Below, piece after piece: positions 34,142 to 42,260 of a stretch of 64,000 nt of DNA. The DNA lies in the NCBI RefSeq assembly GCF_016283395.1, contig NZ_JAEEMU010000045.1:39580-103579 (forward strand), given 5' to 3'. Every line of letters starts with the position of its first letter. Positions within the stretch are counted from its first letter, which is position 1. The notes under the pieces were generated by a model that was given only the letters and a program-made list of their open reading frames with translations, ran no database searches and was not told the DNA's origin. The translations under genes and the position numbers were made by a program. This stretch comes from Ruminococcus sp. (GTDB taxonomy: Bacteria; Bacillota_A; Clostridia; Oscillospirales; Ruminococcaceae).

Positions 34142-35765
34142 ATTCAAGTCACTGCAATTTCTCTACAAAGACGGCGAAAACGACTTCATGGCTATCACTT
34201 CAAGCTCACTGCGCAACGACCGAATGGAGCTTGAAATAAACACGCAGGACGATATTTTTACCGTCACAGTAAGATCAAACGAAACAATAACTATCCAGAA
34301 AATGTATGCGGAATTTGAATACGTGTACAGCGATGACGAAAAGATCTTCCTCAACGGCTATCAGTCGTGGACGGACTCCATTGAACACGATATCGGTGAT
34401 AAAATGCGCGGTATCAGTCATATCCCCTGCGCAATACGCGAAAAGTACGCTTTTTCACAGTACGGCGACTACAATTTCGCCGATTACGGCGAATATCTCC
34501 ACGGCTGGACTTACGGCTATATCAGGCGCGGCGATAATTACCTTTTCATGGGCTCGCTCTCCGAGGAAAGCGGCTTCACGCAGATGATAACTCAGACAGA
34601 CAAGGATATCATCGCTTTCCAGAAGGACTGCTCAGGACTTGAGATCAACGGCGAATGGTGCGCATTGAAGCTTTTCATTACGGAAGGCTATGAAAAAGAA
34701 GTTTTTGACCTTTACTTTGATCTTCTCGGAGTTGCTCCGCGCAAGGGCGCAAAGCCTGTTTTCGGCTATACGAGCTGGTACAACCACTATCAGGATATCA
34801 GCGAAGAAACAATTTCCGTTGACCTTTCGGGCATTGAAGCTATATCAACAAAAGCCGACGTTTTCCAGATAGATGACGGCTGGCAGACTGCTGTAGGCGA
34901 CTGGTTATCGGTGGATAATGATAAGTTCCCCAACGGAATGAAAAAAGCTGCCGATGAAATCAAAAACGCAGGTATGACCGCAGGAATATGGCTCGCTCCT
35001 TTCGTCTGTGAGGAAAATTCTGAGATATTCAGAAATAAAAAGAGCTGGCTCCTCCTTGACAATAAAGGCAAATATGTGAAAGGCGGCTCTAACTGGAGCG
35101 GCTTCTACGCCCTTGACATCTACAATTACGAAGTAAGAACGTATATCAAAAACGTTATCAGCACTATCGTCAACGACTGGGGATACGATCTGCTAAAACT
35201 TGATTTCCTTTATGCAGCCTGTATCGTTCCGCGCAGAGACAAGACCCGTGGTCAGATAATGTCGGAAGCTATGGACTTTCTGCGTAAATGCGCAGGAGAT
35301 GCTCTAATACTTGGCTGCGGAGTCCCTCTTGCTTCTGCGTTCGGAAAAGTGGATTACTGCCGCATCGGCTGCGATGTCAGTCTCGACTGGAACGACAAGC
35401 CACATATGCGTCTGATGCACCGTGAGCGTATCAGTACGAAGAATTCCATTCTGAACACTGTTTTCCGCCGACAGCTTGACCATAGAGCATTTCTCAGCGA
35501 TCCTGACGTATTCCTGCTGAGACCATGCAATATTTCCATGTCTGAGGTGAAAAGGAATTGTCTCGCAGAAATAAATGCACTTATGGGCAGCGTTCTGTTT
35601 ACTTCCGATAATTTCTTTGATTATACCGAAAAAGAGCTGAAAGAGCTGTCAAAGATAATGAAGATACGCGATGCAAAGATCATCTCTGCCGATCTGAACG
35701 ATAACGAGCTTGTACTCAGATTTAAGATTGGTGAGAAAAAGTACATAAAAACATACAGCATATAG
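34134..35765 (+). CDS. GH36-type alpha-galactosidase (intracellular)
   Basis: A 543-residue cytoplasmic glycoside hydrolase of the GH36 / melibiase clan. An N-terminal beta-sandwich (LNGYQSWTDS near residue 74) precedes a TIM barrel with FQIDDGWQTAVGDW, nucleophile Asp357 (DLLKLDFLYAA) and acid/base Asp414 (RIGCDVSLDW). No signal peptide is present, so it would split alpha-galactosides imported by the linked GPH symporter. It is shorter than classic 700-residue GH36 proteins. Confidence 0.88.
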   Translation: MLKFKSLQFLYKDGENDFMAITSSSLRNDRMELEINTQDDIFTVTVRSNETITIQKMYAEFEYVYSDDEKIFLNGYQSWTDSIEHDIGDKMRGISHIPCAIREKYAFSQYGDYNFADYGEYLHGWTYGYIRRGDNYLFMGSLSEESGFTQMITQTDKDIIAFQKDCSGLEINGEWCALKLFITEGYEKEVFDLYFDLLGVAPRKGAKPVFGYTSWYNHYQDISEETISVDLSGIEAISTKADVFQIDDGWQTAVGDWLSVDNDKFPNGMKKAADEIKNAGMTAGIWLAPFVCEENSEIFRNKKSWLLLDNKGKYVKGGSNWSGFYALDIYNYEVRTYIKNVISTIVNDWGYDLLKLDFLYAACIVPRRDKTRGQIMSEAMDFLRKCAGDALILGCGVPLASAFGKVDYCRIGCDVSLDWNDKPHMRLMHRERISTKNSILNTVFRRQLDHRAFLSDPDVFLLRPCNISMSEVKRNCLAEINALMGSVLFTSDNFFDYTEKELKELSKIMKIRDAKIISADLNDNELVLRFKIGEKKYIKTYSI

Positions 35766-35770
35766 ACAAA

Positions 35771-35800
35771 AAGGCTTACTTTCTAATGAGAGTAAGCCTT
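35771..35800 (+). terminator. Terminator-like hairpin after the GH36 gene
   Basis: Stem AAGGCTTAC / GTAAGCCTT with a 12-base loop, 5 bases after the stop codon. The T run is weak, so it may be leaky. Confidence 0.65.
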
Positions 35801-35828
35801 CTTAAAAAGAATTTCATGTCGAATTTTG

Positions 35829-35857
35829 TTGCTTTTTGTAGGATTATGTGTTATTAT
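35829..35857 (+). promoter_or_regulatory. Probable promoter of the ComEA-like gene
   Basis: TTGCTT, 17-base spacer, TATTAT, about 25 bases upstream of the TTG start. Confidence 0.6.
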
Positions 35858-35881
35858 GTTGTATGATAAGAGGTGATGTTC

Positions 35882-36613
35882 TTGAAGAACGCAAAATCTT
35901 TCAAAACGTACCTTCTCTTTTTGCTCTGCGCATTTATGATCATCGGAGCATCGGTATTCTATTTCAAGACTTCCGACACAAAGAAAAATACCTCAACTAT
36001 TATTTTCAGTGAAAAAACAACTGCACCTACAACTCAGCCAATAAAAAATATCACCGACATCACAACGTCCAAAGCGATAAAAAGCACCACATCTGCAAGG
36101 AATGACAAAACAAAGATCACTACAACTGCTGTTACAGAAGAAATATACATTGACATAAATTCAGCAGGTGCAACCGAGCTTACAAAGCTCAAAGGTATCG
36201 GAGAGGTACTTGCTGACGAAATTATAAGCTATCGCGAAAACAGCGGCGGCTTCCGCAATATAGAGGAGATAATGAATGTAAACGGTATCGGTGAGAAAAT
36301 ATTTGCCGATATCCGCGATCATATATTCGTCATTGATCCTGTTTACGATGAAGAAGTGCAGGAGAATGAGAATATTACGGACACTGAACAAATGACAGAA
36401 TATATCCCCACTTTTGAGGAGCTTGCTCCCATAGACATCAATACAGCCGATATTGATACACTTACGCTGCTTCCTCATGTTGACGAAGATATCGCCAACA
36501 GGATAATCGACTTCCGTGAGCATACGAAGTTTCAGAATGTTTATGAGTTGCTGCTCATAAACGGACTCTCGCAAAATGATGTGGGAGATATAGTTCCTTA
36601 TGTTACGACATAA
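35882..36613 (+). CDS. ComEA-like membrane-anchored protein with two helix-hairpin-helix modules
   Basis: About 243 residues with one N-terminal membrane anchor (YLLFLLCAFMIIGASVFYF), a Thr-rich linker and two ComEA-type HhH DNA-binding modules. The first is IDINSAGATELTKLKGIGEVLADEIISYRENSGGF; the second, PIDINTADIDTLTLLPHVDEDIANRIIDFRE, has a less glycine-rich hairpin. ComEA binds incoming DNA during transformation and normally has one module. I start at TTG 35882, six bases after AGAGGTG; the alternative GTG/ATG at 35873-35876 would overlap that ribosome site. No comEC is linked, so a competence role is inferred from the domain only. Confidence 0.78.
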   Translation: MKNAKSFKTYLLFLLCAFMIIGASVFYFKTSDTKKNTSTIIFSEKTTAPTTQPIKNITDITTSKAIKSTTSARNDKTKITTTAVTEEIYIDINSAGATELTKLKGIGEVLADEIISYRENSGGFRNIEEIMNVNGIGEKIFADIRDHIFVIDPVYDEEVQENENITDTEQMTEYIPTFEELAPIDINTADIDTLTLLPHVDEDIANRIIDFREHTKFQNVYELLLINGLSQNDVGDIVPYVTT

Positions 36614-36638
36614 AAAGCTGCGCTATCACGCAGCTTTT
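36613..36638 (+). terminator. Terminator of the ComEA-like gene
   Basis: Perfect 10-bp stem AAAAGCTGCG / CGCAGCTTTT with a 6-base loop overlapping the end of the stop codon. Confidence 0.85.
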
Positions 36639-36656
36639 GTCTTTATATTGCCATTT

Positions 36657-36699
36657 CTAAGCACTAACCACTAAAAACTAACGCCCTGCATAAAGCAGG
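36657..36699. repeat. Composite dispersed repeat, copy 3
   Basis: CTAAGCA, CTAACCA, CTAAAAA, CTAACGC at 7-base spacing, then a small palindrome CCTGC / GCAGG. Confidence 0.6.
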
Positions 36700-36798
36700 A
36701 CGCAAAAAGTGCTGTAAGCGATGTACGAGCAGCATTTCTGATGATAGTGAGCGAGCTCGCGAGCGGCAACGTGGCTGCGGTCAAGCTGGCTCAGCTTG

Positions 36799-36873
36799 TG
36801 GTTGGGGCAGCGGGATTTGAACCCACGAGTGCAGGAGTCAAAGTCCTGTGCCTTACCGCTTGGCTATACCCCA
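36799..36873 (-). tRNA. tRNA-Gln (anticodon UUG), CCA encoded
   Basis: The minus strand folds as a standard cloverleaf. The acceptor stem is TGGGGTA / TGCCCCA with discriminator A and encoded CCA. The anticodon stem-loop is CAGGA-CTTTGAC-TCCTG with anticodon TTG, and the T loop is GGGTTCAAATC. The first pair U-A and TGGGGTATAGCCAAGCGGTAAGGCA are typical of bacterial tRNA-Gln. Confidence 0.96.
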
Positions 36874-36888
36874 AAAAGTCACTATAAT

Positions 36889-36917
36889 ATTATAACAAAA
36901 ATCCTGCAATAAATCAA
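36889..36917 (-). promoter_or_regulatory. Probable promoter of tRNA-Gln, embedded in the MATE terminator
   Basis: Minus strand TTGATT, 17-base spacer, TATAAT, giving a start about 9 bases before the tRNA. The -35 region falls in the loop of the upstream terminator. Confidence 0.6.
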
Positions 36918-36930
36918 TACCGCAGGATTT
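36898..36930 (-). terminator. Terminator of the MATE gene
   Basis: Stem AAATCCTGC / GCAGGATTT with a long AT loop followed by T residues on the minus strand. Confidence 0.75.
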
Positions 36931-36958
36931 TTATTTTTATTTTAACAATATATCCTCA

Positions 36959-38476
36959 TCAATACCATTCTCGTTCATGCATATCCTTGAATTCATACAT
37001 TGCCATAATTACTGCAACTATAGCAGCAAGACCGTCCGCAATAGGACCTGTATACATGATTCCGTCTATTTTGAAGAACAGCGGCAATACGAGAAGAAGT
37101 GGCACAAAAAACAGTATCTGTCTTGTAAGCGAAAGGAATACACCCTTTATGGATTTTCCTATCGAGGTAAAGAATGTGGAAGTTATAGGCTGTAAACAGT
37201 TGAGCCATGTGAAGAACATTGATATCCTGAAAAACTTCGCACCAAACTCATAATATCCCTCACTTGCATTCTCATTTGCAAATACGCTGAGTATCTGTCT
37301 CGGGAAAAGCTGGAAGCATACAAATGCCACAAGTGAAATAGCTGCGCCTGCCTTTATAGCCATCCAGAAAGCACTCTTTACTCTGTCGTAATTCTTTGCT
37401 CCGTAGTTGAAGCTCTCAATAGGCTGAGTACCCTGAGCAAGTCCGATAACTATTGAGAATACGATCATATTGACCTTCATGATTATTCCCGCAGCTGCTA
37501 TCGGATCATCTGCACCGTACTTTGAAAGTGCTCCGTAATGGGCGAGTGAGTTGTTGAGAACTATCTGTACAACAGCAATAGCTATCTGATTGAAACAGGA
37601 AGCCATACCTATTGAACAAACTCTGCTCACTATGCCCGCTTTCGGTAAAAGATGTCTGCCAAAGAGATATACTGTCTTGAAATTGAAGCAGTATACTATA
37701 ACAATAACTGCCGAAACGACCTGTCCAATTACTGTTGCAATAGCTGCGCCCTTCATCCCCCAGTCAAGACCGAGAACAAATATGGCATCAAGTATCGTAT
37801 TGATGATAGCTCCTGTGATATTGCATATCATAGTCATTTTAGGACTTCCGTCCGCACGTATGATATGTCCGCCGCCTGCTGTAAGAATAAGGAACGGGAA
37901 GCCGAATGCCGTATATCTGACGTACTCCTTGGCATAAGGCAATACCGCGTCAGTTGCTCCGAATCGTTTCAGCAGCGGAGTAAGAAAGATCAGCGTTATC
38001 GCAGATATTACGACACCGCTGGCTGCCAGAAGTGAAAGTGCGTTTCCCGCAAAGTACGGGGCTCTTTTTTTATCTCCCATACCAAGCGCAAGGTTAAAGC
38101 ACGAAGCACCGCCTATTCCTAACAGGAGCGCAAGTGCCATACATCCCGTTGTGAACGGGAATGCGATAGAAGTCGCCGTATTTCCGAGAGTTCCTACAGC
38201 CTTTCCGATAAACAGCTGGTCTACCATATTATATAACGCACTTACCAGCATACCTACGATACTCGGGATAGCGAACTTCATCATAAGAGAACGAACAGGT
38301 GCATGACCCAGCGGATTGCCGCCCATTCCTCCTGCTCCGTTAGGTGGACCTCCTGCTCCAGGGGGCGGTCCTCCCATTCCTGACGGCGGTCTGCCTGTCC
38401 CCTGTGGTGGTCCGCCGACTCCTGACGGCGGTCCTCCTACACCTCTGGATGGTTCTCCAAATCCATTTTCTTTCAT
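36959..38476 (-). CDS. MATE family efflux transporter with Gly/Pro repeat N terminus
   Basis: A 505-residue multidrug/toxin exporter with about 12 membrane helices in two similar halves; KFAIPSIVGMLVSALYNMVDQLFIGKAVG starts the first half and is a MATE hallmark. Unusually, residues about 12-56 before the first helix form a low-complexity tail of roughly five 7-residue repeats of the type G-x-G-G-P-P-x (GVGGPPSGVGGPPQ and so on). The tail should lie in the cytoplasm, and its role is unknown. The exporter substrate cannot be read from sequence. Confidence 0.9.
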   Translation of the reverse strand: MKENGFGEPSRGVGGPPSGVGGPPQGTGRPPSGMGGPPPGAGGPPNGAGGMGGNPLGHAPVRSLMMKFAIPSIVGMLVSALYNMVDQLFIGKAVGTLGNTATSIAFPFTTGCMALALLLGIGGASCFNLALGMGDKKRAPYFAGNALSLLAASGVVISAITLIFLTPLLKRFGATDAVLPYAKEYVRYTAFGFPFLILTAGGGHIIRADGSPKMTMICNITGAIINTILDAIFVLGLDWGMKGAAIATVIGQVVSAVIVIVYCFNFKTVYLFGRHLLPKAGIVSRVCSIGMASCFNQIAIAVVQIVLNNSLAHYGALSKYGADDPIAAAGIIMKVNMIVFSIVIGLAQGTQPIESFNYGAKNYDRVKSAFWMAIKAGAAISLVAFVCFQLFPRQILSVFANENASEGYYEFGAKFFRISMFFTWLNCLQPITSTFFTSIGKSIKGVFLSLTRQILFFVPLLLVLPLFFKIDGIMYTGPIADGLAAIVAVIMAMYEFKDMHEREWY

Positions 38477-38517
38477 GTTTCCTAAACCCTCTTTTTCAAA
38501 TTTCCAAATACTTTCCT

Positions 38518-38546
38518 ATTATACACCTTTTATAGCAAAAATACAA
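38518..38546 (-). promoter_or_regulatory. Probable promoter of the MATE gene
   Basis: Minus strand TTGTAT, 17-base spacer, TATAAT, about 40 bases upstream of the start. Confidence 0.6.
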
Positions 38547-38634
38547 TAGCCTTATTAAAAAATAATATCGAAAAAAATATCAATACAAAAGGTTATTTAT
38601 GATGCAATATAAACAAATAGGAATATATTATATC

Positions 38635-38663
38635 TTGACAGTAGGCCTTGTATGTGATAAAAT
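38635..38663 (+). promoter_or_regulatory. Promoter of maf
   Basis: TTGACA, 17-base spacer, TAAAAT, about 40 bases upstream of the maf start. Confidence 0.75.
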
Positions 38664-38702
38664 AATTAATAGTATATATTAATGCAAATATGGAGTAAAT
38701 AC

Positions 38703-39263
38703 ATGAAGATAATACTTGCTTCTGCTTCGCCGAGACGGCGCGAGCTGATGAAATATATAACCGAGGACTTCGAGGCTGTGTCTACGGACTGTGACGAAAC
38801 TCTTCCAGATGATATTTCCCCTATGGCGGCTTCCGAGTACCTTGCTGTGCTTAAAGCAAAGGCTGCTGCGGAGAAATATCCCGACTGCACAGTTATAGGC
38901 TGTGATACCACAGTTATATGTGAGGGTGAGATACTGGGCAAACCAAAGGATAAAGCACAGTGTATCGCCGATATATCAAAGCTTTCGGGACGCACACATC
39001 AGGTAGTAACAGGCTGCTGTATTATCAGCGGCGGCAATATCAATTCATTCTCTGAAGTGACTGATGTTACTTTCAGAAAGCTCACAGCTGCCGAGATAGA
39101 AGCCTACGCTGATACCGATGAACCTTACGACAAGGCGGGCGGCTACGGTATACAGGGAAAAGGCTCTGCACTTATCTCCCACATTGACGGTGATTTCTTC
39201 AACGTTGTGGGACTTCCCGTAGGTCGTCTTTTCAATGAACTCAAAAAAGCCATTAGCCGTTAG
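38703..39263 (+). CDS. maf: Maf family nucleoside triphosphate pyrophosphatase
   Basis: A 186-residue house-cleaning pyrophosphatase of the Maf/YhdE family, which removes non-canonical or excess nucleoside triphosphates (dTTP/UTP in the YhdE group). The N-terminal LASASPRRRELM motif, GCDTTVICEGEILGKPKD and the YDKAGGYGIQGKG segment are diagnostic. I start at ATG 38703 behind TGGAG. The last codons (Ala-Ile-Ser-Arg-stop) are made of a TAG-anchored repeat, see findings. Confidence 0.94.
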   Translation: MKIILASASPRRRELMKYITEDFEAVSTDCDETLPDDISPMAASEYLAVLKAKAAAEKYPDCTVIGCDTTVICEGEILGKPKDKAQCIADISKLSGRTHQVVTGCCIISGGNINSFSEVTDVTFRKLTAAEIEAYADTDEPYDKAGGYGIQGKGSALISHIDGDFFNVVGLPVGRLFNELKKAISR

Positions 39264-39410
39264 CTTTTAGCCATTAGCGTTGATTTAAAGTAACCACGGA
39301 CTGCCGAATAAGCAGTCCCCAAAATCTGTGATTTGGCTGGCAATGCTATATGCAGAGCTGGCAGCCCCTACAAATAACTAAGCACTAAGCTCTATAAACT
39401 AAAAACTTAA
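39248..39410. repeat. Composite dispersed repeat, copy 4 (heptads on both flanks, palindromes inside)
   Basis: TAGCCGT, TAGCTTT, TAGCCAT, TAGCGTT at 7-base spacing start inside the end of maf. A palindrome GGACTGC / GCAGTCC (39298-39318) and an imperfect GGCTGGCA / TGGCAGCC pair follow, then CCCCTACA and CTAAGCA, CTAAGCT, CTATAAA, CTAAAAA. Confidence 0.75.
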
Positions 39411-39430
39411 TTATAAAGGAGTACCCAATC

Positions 39431-40699
39431 ATGAACTCAACCGCATTTCATTCTGCTGACATTCTTATCCCTAAGGACTGCGATATGCACAAGTGGTCCG
39501 TTATCGCCTGTGACCAGTACACCAGCGAGCCTGAATACTGGGACGAGGTAAGCAATACAGTCGGAAACGCACCGTCTACACTTAACCTTATTCTCCCCGA
39601 GCTGTACCTCGAACAGGACGGCGTTGCACAGCGTATCGACAATATCCACTCTGCTATGGACAAGTACATTGCTGACGGCATCTTCACAGAGTACAAGGAC
39701 GCTATGGTATATGTTGAGCGTACTCAGAGCAACGGCATACTCCGCCAGGGCATCGTTGGTGCTATAGACCTTGAAAAGTATGATTTCTCCAAGGGCAGCA
39801 CATCAGAGGTAAGAGCTACCGAAGCTACCGTTATCGAGCGTATACCTCCACGTATCAAGGTAAGACAGGGGGCTCCCCTTGAGCTTCCTCATATTATGAT
39901 ACTCATTGACGATCCCGATAATACAGTTATCGAGCCGCTGGCAAAGAGCGTTTCGGACGACAGCAAGCTCTACGATTTTGAACTTATGCAGAACGGCGGC
40001 AGCATTAAGGGCTGGCTGGTCGACAAGTCCGCACAGGAGAATATCGACAAGGCTCTCTGCGCACTTGCCGATCCTGATACATTCTGCAAGAAATACGGTC
40101 TCAGCAATACTCCTGTACTTCTCTATGCTATGGGCGACGGAAATCACTCTCTCGCTACTGCAAAGGAGTTCTACGAGCAGCTGAAAAAGGCAAATCCGGG
40201 TAAGGACTTCTCAAATTACCCTGCTCGCTACGCTCTCGCTGAGATAGTTAATCTCCACAGCGATGCACTCAAATTCGAGGCTATACACCGACTTGTATAC
40301 GATGTAGACTGCGACAAGCTCATTTCCGAGCTCACTGCTGCACTGGAGCTCTCCGAGACTAAGGAGTCCGACCAGTACGTGATCTGCACCTGCAAGGGCG
40401 TTGAAAAGAAGCTCTTCATCAACAAGAAGTCATCAAATCTGTCAGTTGGTTCGCTACAGAACTTCCTTGACGGCTATATAAAGGCAAACGGCGGAAAAAT
40501 CGACTATATCCACGGTGCTGACACAGTTAAGTCACTTGCCGAGAAGCACAACGGAATCTCATTCGTTCTGCCTGATATGGACAAATCTCAGCTCTTCCCC
40601 ACTGTTATCAAGGACGGTGCGCTCCCGCGAAAGACCTTCTCAATGGGACACGCAGAGGACAAGAGATTTTATATCGAAGCAAGAAAGATCGTTGACTAA
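39431..40699 (+). CDS. DUF1015 family protein
   Basis: A 422-residue protein beginning MNSTAFHSADILIPKDCDMHKWSVIACDQYTSEPEYW, the typical DUF1015 opening, and containing GDGNHSLATAKEFYEQLK, a conserved ParB-nuclease-like motif of the family. The biochemical role is not established; some members are linked to amino-acid or phosphate metabolism. It begins the DUF1015-DUF3781-GNAT-tcdA run. Its stop overlaps the next start by one base (TAATG). Confidence 0.88.
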   Translation: MNSTAFHSADILIPKDCDMHKWSVIACDQYTSEPEYWDEVSNTVGNAPSTLNLILPELYLEQDGVAQRIDNIHSAMDKYIADGIFTEYKDAMVYVERTQSNGILRQGIVGAIDLEKYDFSKGSTSEVRATEATVIERIPPRIKVRQGAPLELPHIMILIDDPDNTVIEPLAKSVSDDSKLYDFELMQNGGSIKGWLVDKSAQENIDKALCALADPDTFCKKYGLSNTPVLLYAMGDGNHSLATAKEFYEQLKKANPGKDFSNYPARYALAEIVNLHSDALKFEAIHRLVYDVDCDKLISELTAALELSETKESDQYVICTCKGVEKKLFINKKSSNLSVGSLQNFLDGYIKANGGKIDYIHGADTVKSLAEKHNGISFVLPDMDKSQLFPTVIKDGALPRKTFSMGHAEDKRFYIEARKIVD

Positions 40700-40944
40700 T
40701 GGAACTTCTGAAAAACCTCGCCAAGCTTCATACCACGGAGCTTGGCGTTCTGCGTATAAAACGAAATCTCGGTATCGAATGTGATGATACAGTCGCATGG
40801 TGCAGGGATAAAATACTTTCCCCCGAAGCTGTTATCGAGCGCAAAGGCAAGAACTGGTACATAACTGTAAACGGCTGCATAATTACTGTCAATGCCTACA
40901 GCTATACTATAATAACCGCACACAAACTCAGAAAGGAGCGATAA
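40699..40944 (+). CDS. DUF3781 family protein
   Basis: An 81-residue cytoplasmic protein with LHTTELGVLRIKRNLGIECDDTVAWCRDKI and NWYITVNGCIITVNAYSYTIITAHKL, the DUF3781 pattern. Function unknown. It begins one base inside the DUF1015 stop codon and is followed after a single base by the GNAT gene, so it sits in a tight operon. Confidence 0.82.
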   Translation: MELLKNLAKLHTTELGVLRIKRNLGIECDDTVAWCRDKILSPEAVIERKGKNWYITVNGCIITVNAYSYTIITAHKLRKER

Positions 40945-40945
40945 C

Positions 40946-41419
40946 ATGAATATCAGGAGATTTAAAGAATCAGATGCCGAAGCAGTTTCGGCTGTTGTCA
41001 TAAAAACTATAAGAATATCCAACGTTAAGGACTACCCTGCGGAGCTTATGGAAGAGGTAGTTAAAAGTATGCAGCCCCAGAATATCCTCGAACGTGCAGG
41101 CTGGACGCACTTTTATGTAGTCGAGGACGGCGATAAGATAATCGGCTGCGGTGCTATCGGTCCTTACTGGGGCAAGGAGGACGAGAGCAGTCTGTTCACT
41201 ATATTCGTACTCCCCGAGTATCAGGGCAAGGGCGTGGGCAGACAGATCATCGAAACTCTCGAAAAGGACGAGTACTTCCTCCGTGCAAAGCGTATAGAGA
41301 TACCCTCGTCTATCACAGGCTGTCAGTTCTATCGAAAGTTCGGCTACGATTACAAGAACGGTATCGCCGAAATTGACGAGGAACACGTTTACCGCCTTGA
41401 AAAGTTCAGAGAAGTATAA
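40946..41419 (+). CDS. GNAT-family N-acetyltransferase
   Basis: A 157-residue GNAT enzyme. The acetyl-CoA loop is readable as FVLPEYQGKGVGRQIIETLEKD, and FYRKFGYDYKNGI is the C-terminal element. Substrate unknown. It overlaps no gene but is closely packed with DUF3781 (1 base) and tcdA (10 bases). Confidence 0.88.
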   Translation: MNIRRFKESDAEAVSAVVIKTIRISNVKDYPAELMEEVVKSMQPQNILERAGWTHFYVVEDGDKIIGCGAIGPYWGKEDESSLFTIFVLPEYQGKGVGRQIIETLEKDEYFLRAKRIEIPSSITGCQFYRKFGYDYKNGIAEIDEEHVYRLEKFREV

Positions 41420-41429
41420 GGAGTAAAAA

Positions 41430-42179
41430 ATGTCCGATATTTTTTCAAGAACAGAGCTTCTCATTGGTGAAGAAGCTATGGATATACTGGCAAATTCTCG
41501 CGTTGCCGTATTCGGCGTGGGCGGAGTTGGCGGATATGCTGTTGAAGCTCTCGCACGTTCGGGAGTGGGCGCACTTGACCTCATTGACGATGACAAGGTA
41601 TGCGTGACAAATATAAACCGCCAGATAATCGCCCTCGGCAGCACTGTGGGTATGTACAAGGTTGACGCGGCTGCTGAGCGTATCCGCGACATCAATCCCG
41701 ACTGCAAAGTCACCTGCCACAAAATGTTTTATATGCCTGATACTGCCGATAAACTGGACTTTACACAGTACGACTACGTTATTGACGCTATCGACACAGT
41801 AACGGGCAAGATAGAGATAATCATGCAGGCTGAAAAGGCAGGTGTACCTGTCATAAGCTCTATGGGTGCAGGAAACAAGCTTGACCCCACTGCATTTGAG
41901 GTGACTGATATATACAAGACATCGGTATGTCCCCTTGCAAGGGCTATGCGCTATCAGCTGAAACGCCGCGGCATCAAGAAGCTGAAGGTTGTATACTCAA
42001 AGGAGCAGCCCATAGTCCCACAGGGACAGGCAGTTGATGACGGCTCGGGCAATACCGATATGAGAACAGGTGCGGCAAAGCGTTCAACTCCCGGTTCTAC
42101 GGCGTTTGTACCGTCAGTTGCAGGACTTATCATCGGCGGCGAAGTAATAAAAGACCTTATAAAACTGAAAAAGACATGA
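41430..42179 (+). CDS. tcdA: tRNA threonylcarbamoyladenosine dehydratase (TcdA)
   Basis: A 249-residue E1-like/ThiF-family enzyme that cyclises t6A37 of tRNA to ct6A in an ATP-dependent reaction. The nucleotide site reads VAVFGVGGVGGYAVEALARSGVG, followed by LIDDDKVCVTNINRQIIAL (ThiF core) and SMGAGNKLDPTAFEVTDIYKTSVCPLARAMRYQLKRRGI, typical of TcdA/YgdL. A terminator follows the stop directly. Confidence 0.92.
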   Translation: MSDIFSRTELLIGEEAMDILANSRVAVFGVGGVGGYAVEALARSGVGALDLIDDDKVCVTNINRQIIALGSTVGMYKVDAAAERIRDINPDCKVTCHKMFYMPDTADKLDFTQYDYVIDAIDTVTGKIEIIMQAEKAGVPVISSMGAGNKLDPTAFEVTDIYKTSVCPLARAMRYQLKRRGIKKLKVVYSKEQPIVPQGQAVDDGSGNTDMRTGAAKRSTPGSTAFVPSVAGLIIGGEVIKDLIKLKKT

Positions 42180-42180
42180 A

Positions 42181-42213
42181 AAAGGACCTCTCATTCAGAA
42201 AGGTCCTTTCTCA
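42181..42213 (+). terminator. Terminator of tcdA operon
   Basis: Stem AAAGGACC / GGTCCTTT with a 13-base loop followed by TCTCATT, right after the tcdA stop. It faces the convergent metY gene. Confidence 0.8.
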
Positions 42214-42260
42214 TTAATGACATATATTTGGTATGTGTAACATGGTCACGGAGGCTGTTT

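Noticed and set aside
36700..36798. A second RNA gene beside tRNA-Gln
   Set aside because: GC-rich hairpins are present, but no cloverleaf or known RNA signature could be read.
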